A stretch of DNA of 64,000 nucleotides from Ceratotherium simum simum. Its lineage: Eukaryota > Chordata > Mammalia > Perissodactyla > Rhinocerotidae. A program made the translations under genes and the position numbers. Positions 1 to 9,990 of this stretch are shown here, one piece after another (position 1 is the stretch's first letter; every line of letters starts with the position of its first letter). The notes beneath the pieces were generated by a model. The model made no database searches and was not told the origin of the DNA. It saw nothing but the letters and a program-made list of their open reading frames with translations. Where the stretch lies: assembly GCF_000283155.1 (NCBI RefSeq), contig NW_004454240.1:3200271-3264270 (forward strand), written 5' to 3'.

Positions 1-108
1 ACCGACTTGAGCTTTCTGGGGAGTTGGCCTCCTTTCCTGCTATGGTACCGGGTGCCAGGTGCAGCTTTCAGGGTTAGGATCCATGTGTCCTCACATGGTA
101 GAACTGCC

Positions 109-230
109 CACACATGCTTTCATCATAGGGATAAGGTAATTGAGCCTTAGAAAACTGAAGTGACACACCCAAGGCTGTGACACTAGGACACAGTGGAGCT
201 GGAGTTGGCATTCAAGTCTTATGATCCCTG
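109..230 (-). repeat. MIR SINE fragment
   Basis: Reads as the reverse complement of the MIR core: a GAAACTGAGG-like stretch, then a diverged ACTTGCCCAAGGTCACACAG-like block, then a GGCATTCAAG-like block. About half of a full copy remains, strongly diverged. Confidence 0.6.
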
Positions 231-664
231 GGCCTCACGGCTGACTAAAGCCCGCACCACCCCAACAAAGACGACCAGCTCAAGCTGGCTACTTGGCTTG
301 CCAGTATCAGATGATGGGGCGTCTGATTCAAACAGGAGCATATAACCTCTCTGATGGGCCTCCCTGAGCTACCCACTAGGCTCTCCAACTCCCCTGGGGA
401 GGGAGTTGGTTTGCCTAGCGGGTTGAGCATCAAGATGAAGCACAGAATCGAAAGAGGGAGCAGAGGCCTGGGCCCACGCTCTGAGCCCAGCTCCCAGGCC
501 CCTAGAGAAGGATAAGAGGGGCTTGAGGCTGGGTTCCAGACCCTCAAGGAGGCCAGGAGTCCCTGGCAGCCCTCCTGTGTGTCTCCAGGTCTCCCAGTGG
601 CCCGGCTGGTATTTGGGGTTCAAGCCCAGCACAGTCCCACATCTGGATCCCGTTAGCTTGCCAC
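231..664. other. non-repetitive sequence, nothing recognised
   Basis: GC-rich single-copy-looking DNA. Open frames on both strands overlap and none shows a recognisable protein motif. Confidence 0.5.
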
Positions 665-1060
665 GTTCCTTCTTGGCCAGGAAGAATGTGCGCTACGCCG
701 GAGGAGCTGCTGGACTGTGGGCTTGCTGCTAGGACCGGGCTATCAAAGCAGAGTGGCGGGCAGCCGGCCCCTGGGGAGGGGCTTCCCGGGTTCTCCATCA
801 TCACACCGCCGCCACCGGTAGCTCTGGGGTGGAGCAGGGCCCTTTCAGTAGGCGCTCGCTTCTGCGCAGGAGCGAGCCAAGGGTCGGGCTGCGCCCGGGC
901 AGGCCCACTGCTTCTGATTAGCGGCTCACCCGCTGCTCCTGCCCCACCACCCTTCCCCCGCAGCCAGAGCAGACGGGAGCCACCCAGATGCTCCCCCAAA
1001 TCCCAGGCTGTGTGAGGGGAAGGGGCCCTCCGCGCCTAGTCAGGGCAGGCGGAGCTGACC
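665..1060. promoter_or_regulatory. CpG-rich segment, possible small CpG island
   Basis: By hand count about 25 CpG dinucleotides lie in roughly 390 bp of GC-rich DNA, while most of the window has very few. The CpGs are spread through the segment (for example CGCTACGCCGG near 690, CCGCCGCCACCGG near 807, GGCGCTCGC near 851 and CCGCGCC near 1030). Such CpG retention in mammals usually marks an unmethylated promoter or enhancer. I see no TATA box, no clear first exon and no gene next to it, so function is inference. Confidence 0.4.
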
Positions 1061-1205
1061 TCTGCAGACCTCTACCAGCTTCAGAAAGCAGACCCTGGTT
1101 TTTCCTTTCCAAATCTTCGAGTCGCCTCTCTGAAGAGCTCCAGCTGTAACCAGCCGTAGTTGGAGGCAGTTAGAAAAACATAATACTGAGGCCTTGTGCA
1201 GTCTT

Positions 1206-1480
1206 TTATAGTATAGCACAGTGGCTAAGAATGAAGGTTCTGGAGCCAGGCTGCCTGGGTTTAAATCTGGGCTCTGCTACTTCTTAGCCCTGTGACTTGG
1301 GGCAAGTTACTTAGTCTCTCTGTGCCTTAGGTGTCCCTCAAACCCTCTGTACAATCTCAAGAACAGTAGGTCTGAAGGTAACAGCATTGCTGTGAGCCTT
1401 AAATGAGTTAATACTCGTCAAGTGCTTAGAATAGTGCCTGGCACATGGTGAGCACCCAGTAAATTATTATTGTTACACAG
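1206..1480 (+). repeat. MIR SINE, nearly full length
   Basis: Starts with TATAGCACAGTGGCTAAG (tRNA-like A-box head), continues through the B-box-like GGGTTTAAATC, the core CTGTGACTTGGGGCAAGTTA, and the tail ending GCACATGGTGAGCACCCAGT and AAATTATTATT. About 270 bp, close to the family length. Confidence 0.88.
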
Positions 1481-1485
1481 TTTAT

Positions 1486-1612
1486 TTACATCCATTGACT
1501 CATTGGAGCCTCGAGCAACCCTGTGACCTAGGGATTGCAGTGGAAAACTAGAGAAGGGAAGGCCTTACCCCAAGTCACACAGCCATTGGGGCAGGGTTGG
1601 GACGTGACAGGT
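1486..1612 (-). repeat. MIR SINE fragment, inverted next to the previous copy
   Basis: Reverse-complement MIR: CATTGACTCATTGGAG-like tail, CCCTGTGACC, then AAGTCACACAGCCATTGGGG. It lies only a few bases from the plus-strand MIR before it. Confidence 0.65.
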
Positions 1613-2637
1613 CTCTTTGTCCAATTCCCCACCACCCACTACCTGTGTACCTCCTTGCATTGCCCATGGCATCTCAGTCAAGCAACAGTGGGGAAGGAAC
1701 TTTCATCCAGGCTGAAATTCTCACTTTTGCTACATGGCTGATGGGCCAAGGGGAAGGTCAAGGATCTCTAAGTGTTGGGTCCAGAGAACTGCTAATCCCT
1801 CGGGGCCATGGCTGCAGAGAGATAGTATAGGCTTCAAAGCCAGTGGCCTAGACCTGCCCGGGGCCCTGAAAAGACCCACCCAGTGTCCCCCAAGACTCAT
1901 CTCCCTAAGGGGACAACTCACCTAGTGGGAGTAAGAAGCCAGGAGTCCGTGATGAAGCTGAGTGGAAAGTTTTTGGCTGAGCTTTTGTCCTGATCGTCGA
2001 GAGGGGTAGGGGAGAGGTAGGAGTGCCACCAAAGTGGTTGATGGAGCATTGGATAGTTAGTTTGGAGGAGAGGTGGGGTAACAAGAGAACCCAGGAGCCC
2101 ACCCTCTGGCCAAAAGGATACCCCCCCTTATCCCTTGGGTAGCCTAGGATACCTTCTGCAGCCATCTTCCACTACCCCTGCTTTTTAAGCAGCCCCCAGC
2201 CTGCCTCAGTGCTGCCTGATGAAGCAGGAGCCAGGTGAGAAATGGGAATCAGAGGAGTCCCTGTCCTTCTCACCCCCACCCCACTCTCCCCCACACAGAG
2301 CTGAGGGTCCCTCCCAGGCCCTGCCCACAGCCAAGGGATCTCGGCCAGCCCTGCAGGGAGCTGGCAGGAGAAAGTCCAGGGAATGTGACCACAGCTTACC
2401 CTGCCTCTGCCCACAAGGCCAGCTGGCACCAGAGGGCTCAAGCACCCTTTCTAAATTGAGCTCAGAGATTTGCTGAGGATTGAGTTCTGGAGGCAGGAGA
2501 GGGAAAGGAGGGAGAAGAGAGAGCTCAAGGAGATGCTGCTGATACAGAGCTCTCAAGGCAGATCCCAAGGGGTGCTCAAACAGCAGTGGCTGCTCCTTCC
2601 ACACTACGGGGGCGGGGTTGAGGGGCAGGGAGGAGAG
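1613..2637. other. non-repetitive sequence, nothing firmly recognised
   Basis: GC-rich, with a purine-rich stretch near 2490-2530. A good-looking splice-donor string (GCCAG then GTGAGA) occurs near 2234, but no convincing exon precedes it. Confidence 0.45.
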
Positions 2638-2639
2638 CA

Positions 2640-2765
2640 CAGCCTGAATCCTGGGTTCAAGTCTAGATTCAGCCACTTGGTAGGTGATGATACTGAACAA
2701 GTCACTCCCTGCCTGTGAGCCTCCAGATCCTCATTCGTATAAGGAGGTAATAATGCCTGTGTCTC
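2640..2765 (+). repeat. MIR SINE fragment
   Basis: CCTGGGTTCAAGTC, then a diverged core (ACAAGTCACTCCCTGCC) and AAGGAGGTAATAATGCC match the middle of MIR. Confidence 0.65.
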
Positions 2766-2868
2766 AGAGCTTGTCCCTTGTCATGGTCATTTGTCATTTT
2801 GGGTTGCCCATCCTCCCCAACCTAATGGCACCCTGATTTCTTTTGGAGAAATTCCCTCTCTCATTTTT

Positions 2869-3102
2869 TTTTGTGTGTGAGGAAGATCAGCCCTGAGCTA
2901 ACATCCATGCCAATCCTCCTCTCTTTTTGCTGAGGAAGACTGGCCCTGGGCTAACATCTGTGCCCATCTTCCTCCACCTTTACATGGGACGCCGCCACAG
3001 CATGGCCCAACAAGCAGCGTGTCGGCACGCACCCGGGATCCGAACCCGGGCCGCCAGCAGTAGAGCACGCGCACTTAACCACTATGCCAGGGGGCCGGCC
3101 CC
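2869..3102 (-). mobile_element. ERE-type tRNA-derived SINE with intact target duplication
   Basis: On the minus strand the element begins GGCCGGCCCCCTGGCATAG and GTGGTTAAGTGCGCG (A-box region). It continues through CGGGTTCGGATCCCGGG (B box of a tRNA-like pol III promoter), and ends in the AGCTCAGGGCTGATCTTCCTC-like tail typical of equine repetitive elements. The tail module is present twice in diverged form (about 2880-2905 and 2930-2955). The 16-bp direct repeat TCCCTCTCTCATTTTT flanks it at 2853-2868 and 3103-3118. The matching flanks mean a recent insertion by LINE-1 machinery. It is the best lineage marker in the window. Confidence 0.93.
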
Positions 3103-3118
3103 TCCCTCTCTCATTTTT

Positions 3119-3985
3119 GTATGGTCTTAGTGGGGGGTAATCTAAGGCAATTGCTTCAACTCGGGAGGTCAAGGGGGCTGGTGTGTGACTGGAGCTCAGC
3201 CAAGAGGATGCTCCCTCTTTGAGCAAGTGCCACAGTAGAGGGGTGGGTATTGGCCACGTTGGCTGCATGGCAGTGAAGGTGTCCTGGCCAGGTGTGCCAC
3301 TTACAAGACAGGCACTGCACGTCCTGTTTCTTGGCTGCTCGGAGCTTCCCTGGCTCCTGGTCACTCTCAAGTCTGTTTCTGCAGCTCCCATGAGTTCTGA
3401 GTGCGCCCCTCTTCGTACAAATTCCCTCTCCACTTGGTGTGATCCAGTTTGGTTTCTGTGTGTGCCCTCTGAACTCTCCCTTCTTCACCCCCCACCAGAC
3501 TGTGGGGGCCAGCACTCTGTCCTCTGGTCCCCCAGGTGCCCTCTCAGAGCCTAGCACAGTGCATGGAGCACACACTCACTTGCACACTCCTGGCCCCTGA
3601 CTGGGGAAGGGAGCTATGGTTTGCCAGAGGCCAGGCAGATGCCTTCAGCTCCGAGGAGACACTGCTTGACAGGTGTGGGAGGAAGCCACCTGCTGTGGAG
3701 GCAGGGGTCAGGACGGATGACTTCCGGAGGTGTTGGGCAGCCTCCGCTGGGAAGACCTGACCCACCCTTGGGAAACACATGTTCAATCCTGGCAAAGGCC
3801 TGGCCCAGAGTGGGAGCTAGCTTAATTCTTGGCCTTGCCCTGTAGTTCTGCTGCTGTTGGACTATGAAGATGAAGGTCCATGAAGAAGTGTCAGGCCCCA
3901 ACCTGCAGGCCAGGGCTAGCGGAGCAGTGCCGGGGCCGAGGAAAAGCCAGAACTTCGTTCTGTGCATCTGCACCCGTACATGAGT
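3119..3985. other. non-repetitive sequence, nothing recognised
   Basis: GC-rich DNA. The frames on both strands are short and show no family motif. Confidence 0.45.
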
Positions 3986-3989
3986 GCAT

Positions 3990-4335
3990 CCAGAGATGTA
4001 GAACTGGTTTTATGTTTAACAAATGGGGTCCTACTCTATATGCACGCATGTTTTACAACTTACTTTTTAACCTTAACAGTAGGTGTGGGGTATCTTTCCA
4101 TTCTGCGTGTGTTGATCTATCTTAGTCTTTTGAAGAGCTACAATGGATGCCATAGTACGGGATAGTTTATTAAACCGGTACCCTATTCATGGCCACTTTG
4201 GTTGTCTACAATTTGCCCCTCTTATATGCACTGTAATTTTACATATATAACTGTGCACATGTGAGTACTTCTGTAGGATAAGTACCCAGAAGAGGAATGC
4301 TGAGTTAAATAGTTATATTTTATCTTAGTACAACC
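3990..4335 (+). repeat. old LINE-1-type 3' region
   Basis: AT-rich island with the order seen in ancient L1 tails: ACAACTTACTTTTTAACCTT, a TGGATGCCATAGTACGG-like block, a CCTATTCATGGCCAC-like block, GGTTGTCTAC, then TTCTGTAGGATAAGTACCCA and GAAGAGGAATGCTGAG. Strongly diverged with no coding part. The exact subfamily is uncertain. Confidence 0.6.
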
Positions 4336-5310
4336 CTGTCCCCCCGACTAGACTGCAAGCTCCGGGTGGACAGAGTCAGGGTCCTGCAGCACTGGGAAGG
4401 AAGAGGGGATATAAGGAAGAGATCAAAGAGGCGATTGTGGAAACCTTCTGACTTGCAGGTGGGAGGATGTTTATTTTCCACCAGGTTCTCCTGGGCAAAA
4501 ACATCTCCAACACCAGTTCTGGCCGTCTGAGGACACAGGGCACTGAATCAAGAGCCATCTTTCTGGACCTCTGGATCAGGCCCACATTTGGCACACTGCA
4601 GGCCCACATCCTGGCTTGGTTGAGCCAAGGCGGGAGCCGGCCTCTCTCCCCACATCCAGCTGGGACAGGCTCACACACAAGATGTTTGGGTAGCACCTCC
4701 ACCCTCCCCTCCGTGTGGCCCCTGGGACCTGCATTGCCTCCAGCCTGGGGTGTCTCCTCTCCTTCCCCTATTTGCCCACCAGGGACCAGGGTCTCAGCCC
4801 CCCTCCACAAGGGCTGCATACCTCCAGAAATCATGCCTGGGCATGGTAAGGCACGGAGTCCAGAGAGCTTGCAGAGTGCAGAGCCCACTGGCAGCACCTG
4901 GAAGGGGGTGGGTGGAGTGGAGGCTAGAAGCTGGGGATTTTTCCTTAATAACAACCTGGCGCCCCAATTCATTAGCGGCTCTGCCTGCCTGCCTGCAAGC
5001 TGCCTTGCACCCCCTCTTCCCTCCTGAAGGAGGCTTCATCTTCAAAGCTTTTTGGGAAACACTTAATTAACCCCCACAGCCCTACCTCCTGCCCAGAAGG
5101 CTGCTGATTCCCTCATCTCCATGGGGTGGGGAAAGGGGAGAGCCAGGGAAACTGAAGACTGAAGAAAGGGTGTGGGGCTGGGACCCAAGTGATTCCAGGA
5201 TCCCAGACAAGGAAGCTGCCTTCTCTTTCAATCCCCCCTCAGCCCCACCCCTCAAAAGGCTAGTGGGACTCCCAGAGGCCAAGCCGTACAGCCAAGGGGT
5301 TAGAGGTTAA
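4336..5310. other. non-repetitive sequence
   Basis: GC-rich, nothing recognised as coding. Near 4960-5080 there are homeodomain-type cores (ATTCATTAGC, CACTTAATTAACC) in otherwise GC-rich DNA, which might belong to a conserved element. A GCCTGCCTGCCTGC run sits near 4983. Confidence 0.4.
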
Positions 5311-5314
5311 AGAA

Positions 5315-5440
5315 CTTATCTTGCAACACAGTTTATTTTGGATAAGTCATATCATCTCCGTGTGCCTCAGTTCCCTCAGCTTTAAAACAGAGACATTAAG
5401 AGCACCTAGTTGTCAGGACTGTGGGAACAATCTAATGGGA
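5315..5440 (+). repeat. MIR SINE fragment
   Basis: A diverged core followed by CGTGTGCCTCAGTTCCCTCA and AAAACAGAGACATTAAGAGC resembles the centre of MIR. Confidence 0.6.
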
Positions 5441-5728
5441 CGTGGGAAGAGCAAACACTCTGGGAGCTGTGTGTCCAAACAATGATTGGAAGAAATCAGA
5501 ACGAGTATCCAGGAGATGTCCCATGGACAGAGGTGTGGTGCGGAGTGGAAGAGAGGGCCCTTAAGGGGTAGTGGGTGAGAAGGCAGGCCCCTTGCACTCT
5601 GTGAGCAGGGGCTGCTACCCAGCACTGAGAAGAGGGAGAGAGTTGCTGGCAGAGGAAAGGGCGGGAAACTTGCTCCCTGGCACCTTTTTCTCTTTCCTCG
5701 TCTTTACTCTTTTTCTCCTCCAAGTGTT

Positions 5729-5830
5729 ACACACACACACACACCTGTGCGCACACACATTCATCTCTACGTTCGTGTACATATGTGTACACAGACACTC
5801 ACACACACACATGAACACACACAAAGGCAT
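5729..5830. repeat. (CA)n microsatellite, interrupted
   Basis: Runs of alternating AC broken by CTGTGCG and a central ATTCATCTCTACGTTCG block. Potential Z-DNA former. Confidence 0.9.
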
Positions 5831-6119
5831 CCAAATGAGCAGGAGCAGCCCCAGGGAATGGCTCATAACTTCCCATATGGCTAGGCACACAGCATCCAGC
5901 CACACAAAGATGCTCCCGCCCAGGTGTCCAGGGTCTAAGTGAAGCCAGGGAGGGACAAATGGGAATTAGGTGGTGAGTTGAGTGCCAAATGAAACAGCCT
6001 CCCTTGAGTAAGCCTACCTTTTTTGCTCTTGTTTTTCTGACCACCGTCAATCCTTTATGTGTCCCTTTCTGAGGGCAAGTACCACAATTCTTCTCCTGCT
6101 CCGGTTATTTCTCCACATG

Positions 6120-6235
6120 TCCTATCTTCCCTATGAGACTGGAAGCTTACCGGAGGCAGTGACAGGTTCTTGTTTCTCAGAGTTCCCCGCCCCTAGCATA
6201 TTGGGAATTAGCATGGACTGTGTGTGCGTCCTCCT
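6120..6235 (+). repeat. weak L2 LINE 3' end
   Basis: ATGAGACTGGAAGCTTAC and a block resembling the L2 tail phrase ending in CCTAGCA. Diverged and short. Confidence 0.35.
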
Positions 6236-6254
6236 GGTGCCATGGTGGGGGAGG

Positions 6255-6402
6255 GGTTTAATCTTCACACCCAAGTGTGAGGTCAGCCTCATCTTCCACA
6301 TTTTACACATAAGGAAACTGAGGCTTAGAGTGGGGAAGTGACTTGCCCAAGGTCGTGCAGCTAAGGTGAAGCAGAGCCAGGAGTCCAACCAAAGCCAGTG
6401 TT
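6255..6402 (-). repeat. MIR SINE fragment
   Basis: ATTTTACACATAAGGAAACT, GAGGCTTAGAG, then GTGACTTGCCCAAGGTCGTG and CAGCTAAGG: reverse-complement MIR core, well preserved. Confidence 0.82.
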
Positions 6403-6677
6403 CCTCTTTCTTTTCTTACAGCACGCAGTTTTTTTCTCTAGGAGTTTCCAGGGGGCTCCCTGGGCTGGGTGTGGAAGCTGGGTAGGGCCAGCACCTCTTC
6501 TGAGGTTCAGCAGAAGCTGCCAGCAGCTTGACTTTGGAGGAGTGCTTGGCCCTCAGATACCTGCACCCACTCTGCCCCTTCTGTGCAAGGAGCTCAGAGG
6601 CAGCAGCCCTTTTCTTGCATCCCAGGAGAGGCAGGAGGTGCCTGGGGAGGAGGGAGGCCCAGAGAGGGAAATTTTTG

Positions 6678-6860
6678 GCCATTGGCAGCAGAGGCTGGTA
6701 TAAGAGCAGAACTGAGCCAGGCCCCATGGAGGTAAGCTGGGAGAGGCTGAGCTGAGGTCTGCTGGTGCCCTAGCCTCCTGCTAGGCACCTCCGCCCTGTG
6801 GGCGGAGAATGGGGCAGCCTGGTGCCTGGTAGGAGGGACGGCCAGGTAAGCAGCCCTCAC
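6678..6860 (+). promoter_or_regulatory. promoter-like cluster (CCAAT, TATA-like, GC palindrome)
   Basis: An inverted CCAAT motif (CCATTGG, 6679-6685) is followed by TATAAGAG at about 6699-6706 and, 25 bp on, by CCATGGAG and GTAAGC, which looks like a splice donor. Downstream, CTCCGCCC and GGGCGGAG (6789-6807) form a perfect 8-bp palindrome with a 3-base spacer and contain two opposed GC boxes. GCCAG then GTAAGC near 6846 looks like a second donor. No protein can be read from these pieces. If real, the product is more likely a non-coding transcript or a 5' UTR. Confidence 0.3.
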
Positions 6861-6904
6861 CCTGGAGAAAGAAGGGGACTGGAAGTCCAGAGTGGGACAT
6901 TTGT

Positions 6905-7060
6905 TTCTCTTGAAGGGAAACCTTCAAACACTAATTGGTAGTTGCAAGTAATTAAAGTAATTTACTCAGATTATAAAGAAATTTCTTAAGAGTGATTAAG
7001 CAACTCCGGCTGTGTATGGTTGTTGGTAATGACTTCCCCAGGGGGATTAGTGCACTTGGC
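6905..7060. other. AT-rich segment with homeodomain-type sites
   Basis: In GC-rich surroundings this stretch carries ACTAATTGGTAG, AAGTAATTAAAGTAATTTAC and GTGATTAAGC in close succession. It matches no repeat I know. A conserved enhancer-like element is possible but cannot be shown from one sequence. Confidence 0.3.
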
Positions 7061-7204
7061 AGGGTGTAATAGGGATGCTCACACCCGATGGGGCCTGATT
7101 CCTCGGCGTGGGGAGTGGGTCAGAGAAGCTGGGGGTGTTGCAGACTGCTGAGACTCGCTGGTGGAGACTGACATCAGGTCTGAGTGCGCGCGGCCAGTGC
7201 TCCA

Positions 7205-7800
7205 CTCTATCAGGCGCTTTCAGCCGCAGACGCATGTGAGACATACTCACTCATGTGCACAGCATATACATGCCATCACACAGAGCCCCAGACCTGGATG
7301 CATGTGTGTAGGCTTTCCCCCAGATGCACAAAGAGACCGTGGCAATCATGCTTCTGTAGACACAGCGACTCGCAAAAATCACATGCATGGTATTTTGCAT
7401 ACCTGGGCACCCACACAAATCACAGCGTCAACAGGCACAGATACTGGCACAGGTGCCACACCCACACCCAGACACTGCAGAGATTGCCGAGTCTGCTCAC
7501 AATCAGGCACACACATGGTTGTCAGTGTGCCAGGGACAGACACTTATTTACACAAAGGAACACCTTCACGTATGCAGTGACACGTGTGGACAGGCACGTG
7601 TATACAATCACACACAGTTCCAGACATCTATATTAACCCAGACAAATGGAGCCCCAAATGTGTAGACTCGGACACATGTACAGAGCCTCACGCACAACTG
7701 CAAATTGACCTAGACACCCAGCTATCTCACACACACACACGCACGCAACCATACAGAGGTGAGACTTGCACGCTGTCTCACACACACACACACGTTGTCT
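7205..7800. repeat. degenerate CA-rich tract
   Basis: About 600 bp rich in CACA, CACATG and ACACAC words, ending in two clean (CA)n runs near 7729-7742 and 7781-7793. Looks like an old expanded microsatellite. Apparent frames (Thr/His-rich) are products of the repeat. Confidence 0.75.
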
Positions 7801-8034
7801 GTTCCGCAGTGTGCTGAGAGCTGCCACCTCAATCCCTCACGGTACTCAGGGGTGGCTGAGTTAGGACCTAGTGGTTCCCAGAAGCACTGCTCTGTGGATC
7901 CGTCACCCGGCCACTCCTACTGGAGTCATGCCAGGTAAACTGGAGGTGGGTTGGAGGTGGAAGAGGAAAAGAGCATGGGCCGGAGCTGGGGCATGGCTAA
8001 GATGAGCTCTGAGGAGCTCTCTGTGGCAGCAGAA
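7801..8034. other. non-repetitive sequence
   Basis: Nothing recognised. A GCCAG/GTAAAC donor-like string sits at about 7934. Confidence 0.4.
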
Positions 8035-8225
8035 TGTAGGTAATAGGACACAGGCTTTGAGCCCAGAGCATCACTTTCTAGCTATGTGACCTTCACATAT
8101 GTGTCCCTTCACATTTTTGACCCTTATTTCCCCATCTGCAAAATGAGGATAATAATGCTGCCTTCCTCCTAAGCAGGTTGGTCATGAGGATGAAACAAAA
8201 GAACCCATGTGGGAGAATTTTGCAT
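8035..8225 (+). repeat. MIR SINE
   Basis: TTTCTAGCTATGTGACCTTC, then TTTCCCCATCTGCAAAATGA and GGATAATAATGCTGCC: MIR core, missing parts of both ends. Confidence 0.78.
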
Positions 8226-8449
8226 GCGGTAGGCTAGCAGCAGATGGGAATTTTCTTCCTCTGAGCCTCTAGGGACTGCCTAAGCTGCCCCTTAGCTAGG
8301 GGAAAACCTCCTCTGAAACCCCCTGTGTAAAGTAGGAGGGAGTTGGCTCTGCTGTAGCCTCTGAGGCTCTCAGGGGCCGACTGGCCTTCAGAGTTGGAAG
8401 GTCTGATCAGAAGCAGTGAGTAGTGAGAGCCCTTCAAGCCCTCAGGAGC

Positions 8450-8560
8450 CCTGGCCTCTGGTTCTGGAGCAGACTCTTGCTCACTGTATAACTTTGGGGA
8501 GCTCCCTTACCTTCTCTGTGCCTCAGTTTCCTTCTCTATTCCTCAAGAAGATAGGGACAG
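8450..8560 (+). repeat. MIR SINE fragment
   Basis: TCTGGAGCAGACTC followed by TTCTCTGTGCCTCAGTTTCC marks a partial MIR core. Confidence 0.62.
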
Positions 8561-9262
8561 GGGCAAGTGCTGCCATTCCAGTGTTCATGTAAATGACCCA
8601 CTTGAGTCTGGGTGAATGTGAATGATGGAATTGCCATGCCTATTATTTTACCCTAAGAGGGATTCTGCTACTATTAGGGCCTCTTGATGGCAAGGAGGGA
8701 TTGGTTGGAAGCTGAGCATGTGGGTGCCTTGCTGGAGAATATAGGATCCCGAAGCTAAGACATAAAGGAGGGATAGAATGAAGTTACTAGCAATGTCCAT
8801 GGGACCATGGAAGAAAAGGAGTCTGGGAAAGGCCTCTGAGAATGGCTGCCCCAGCTACATTTCCATTTAAATGAATGCCAAGGGCAACTGGAACTCTACT
8901 CTCTTGACCCTTTGAGGCTTCCCTACAGTTGTTATTCTGGTGACCATCCCTTTCCCCAACTTGTTTCTTGGTTCAGGGTAGCCATAAAGTCCTTAAAACA
9001 CAAAAAGTTCCGTGGATTTGTTGCAGAGACAGCAGGGAGGAGAGATGCTCTTCCCTGGGGAGCAGGGGCAGAGCAGCTAGAGAGGCTGAGATGTAGTAAG
9101 AGAGCTGATCCCACTGCTTGCAGCTTGTGGAAGGAAGCAGAAGCCCTCTCAAGGAAGGAGAAGTGGGCTCCAAAGTTGCCAGGCTCCAGGCCCTGTGGAT
9201 TTCCAGCTCGCCCCCACCCCTACCACCCTCAAAGGTCCTAGGTCTCCTCACCACATTGTCCT
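8561..9262. other. non-repetitive sequence, nothing recognised
   Basis: Moderate GC, no coding motif and no identified repeat. Confidence 0.45.
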
Positions 9263-9395
9263 TCATTTAGCCAAGCAGATTTTACACTTATTGAGTACCC
9301 GAGTGCATGGTACCACCCCCAGGCACTAGCACATACATTCTCTTGTCTCAGCCTTTCAGTAGCTCTGTGATGGGGGGGGCAGCTTCCTTGTATCA
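9263..9395 (-). repeat. MIR SINE tail
   Basis: ACACTTATTGAGTACC, then CAGGCACTAGCACATACATT and a TCAGTAGCTCTGTGATGGGG-like block fit the tail half of reverse-complement MIR. Confidence 0.6.
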
Positions 9396-9742
9396 CAGGA
9401 GGCACTACATTGGCACTGGCAGAAATTTCCGGATGCCCTGGTGGATCTTCACCTTGAATGATGCCAGGCCCATTAGTGACTCTTGAGCTTAGGGCCCTGA
9501 CACCTGCTCTCCTTTGGAGCCAGAAAGGGCTCTGGTTTAGACACTGCCTCCAGCAAGCCCTGGCACCCAGACCGGGACATCAAGGGCCAAGGGTGCTTGG
9601 GTCTCGAGGAGCTTCACCAGTGGAGGCCTGGCCTAATGCCTTGCTCCTGATGAGCACCAGTGGATTGGTGTCACGCTCTTCTCCTCTTCCCTCTCCACCA
9701 GCATCACTGGCCCAGCTTGTCATTGCTCTTCTTGGACACTAA
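9396..9742. other. non-repetitive sequence, nothing recognised
   Basis: GC-rich. A G8 run lies just before its left edge. No coding signal. Confidence 0.4.
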
Positions 9743-9990
9743 GGTCTGTGGGGCAGTTGAAAGAGCACTAACTTTGGAGCCAGACATCATAGGCTCAAAT
9801 CCTAGCCCTGCCATTTGCTGTCTGTGTGTGACTTTGGACAAGTCACTTCACCTTTCCAAATGAGCCTCAGGTTCCTCATTGGTAAAATGAGCACAATAAC
9901 CCCTTCGCCTCAAAGGCTTGCCTTGAGGGATGAATGAGATTAATAGATTCAAAAGCACCTGGCATAGTTGGCCTTCAATGAGGAATAGTT
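9743..9990 (+). repeat. MIR SINE, nearly full length
   Basis: GCAGTTGAAAGAGCACTAAC head, GGCTCAAATCCTAGCCCTGC B-box region, GACTTTGGACAAGTCACTTC core, TTGGTAAAATGAGCACAATA and the AAGCACCTGGCATAG tail. Confidence 0.85.

Noticed and set aside
2990..3102. tRNA-Ser-like gene with A and B boxes
   Set aside because: It is the head of an ERE SINE with a SINE tail and target duplication, not a functional tRNA.
7205..7800. CRISPR-like spaced repeats
   Set aside because: Irregular CA-rich words without fixed repeat and spacer lengths. Mammalian context.
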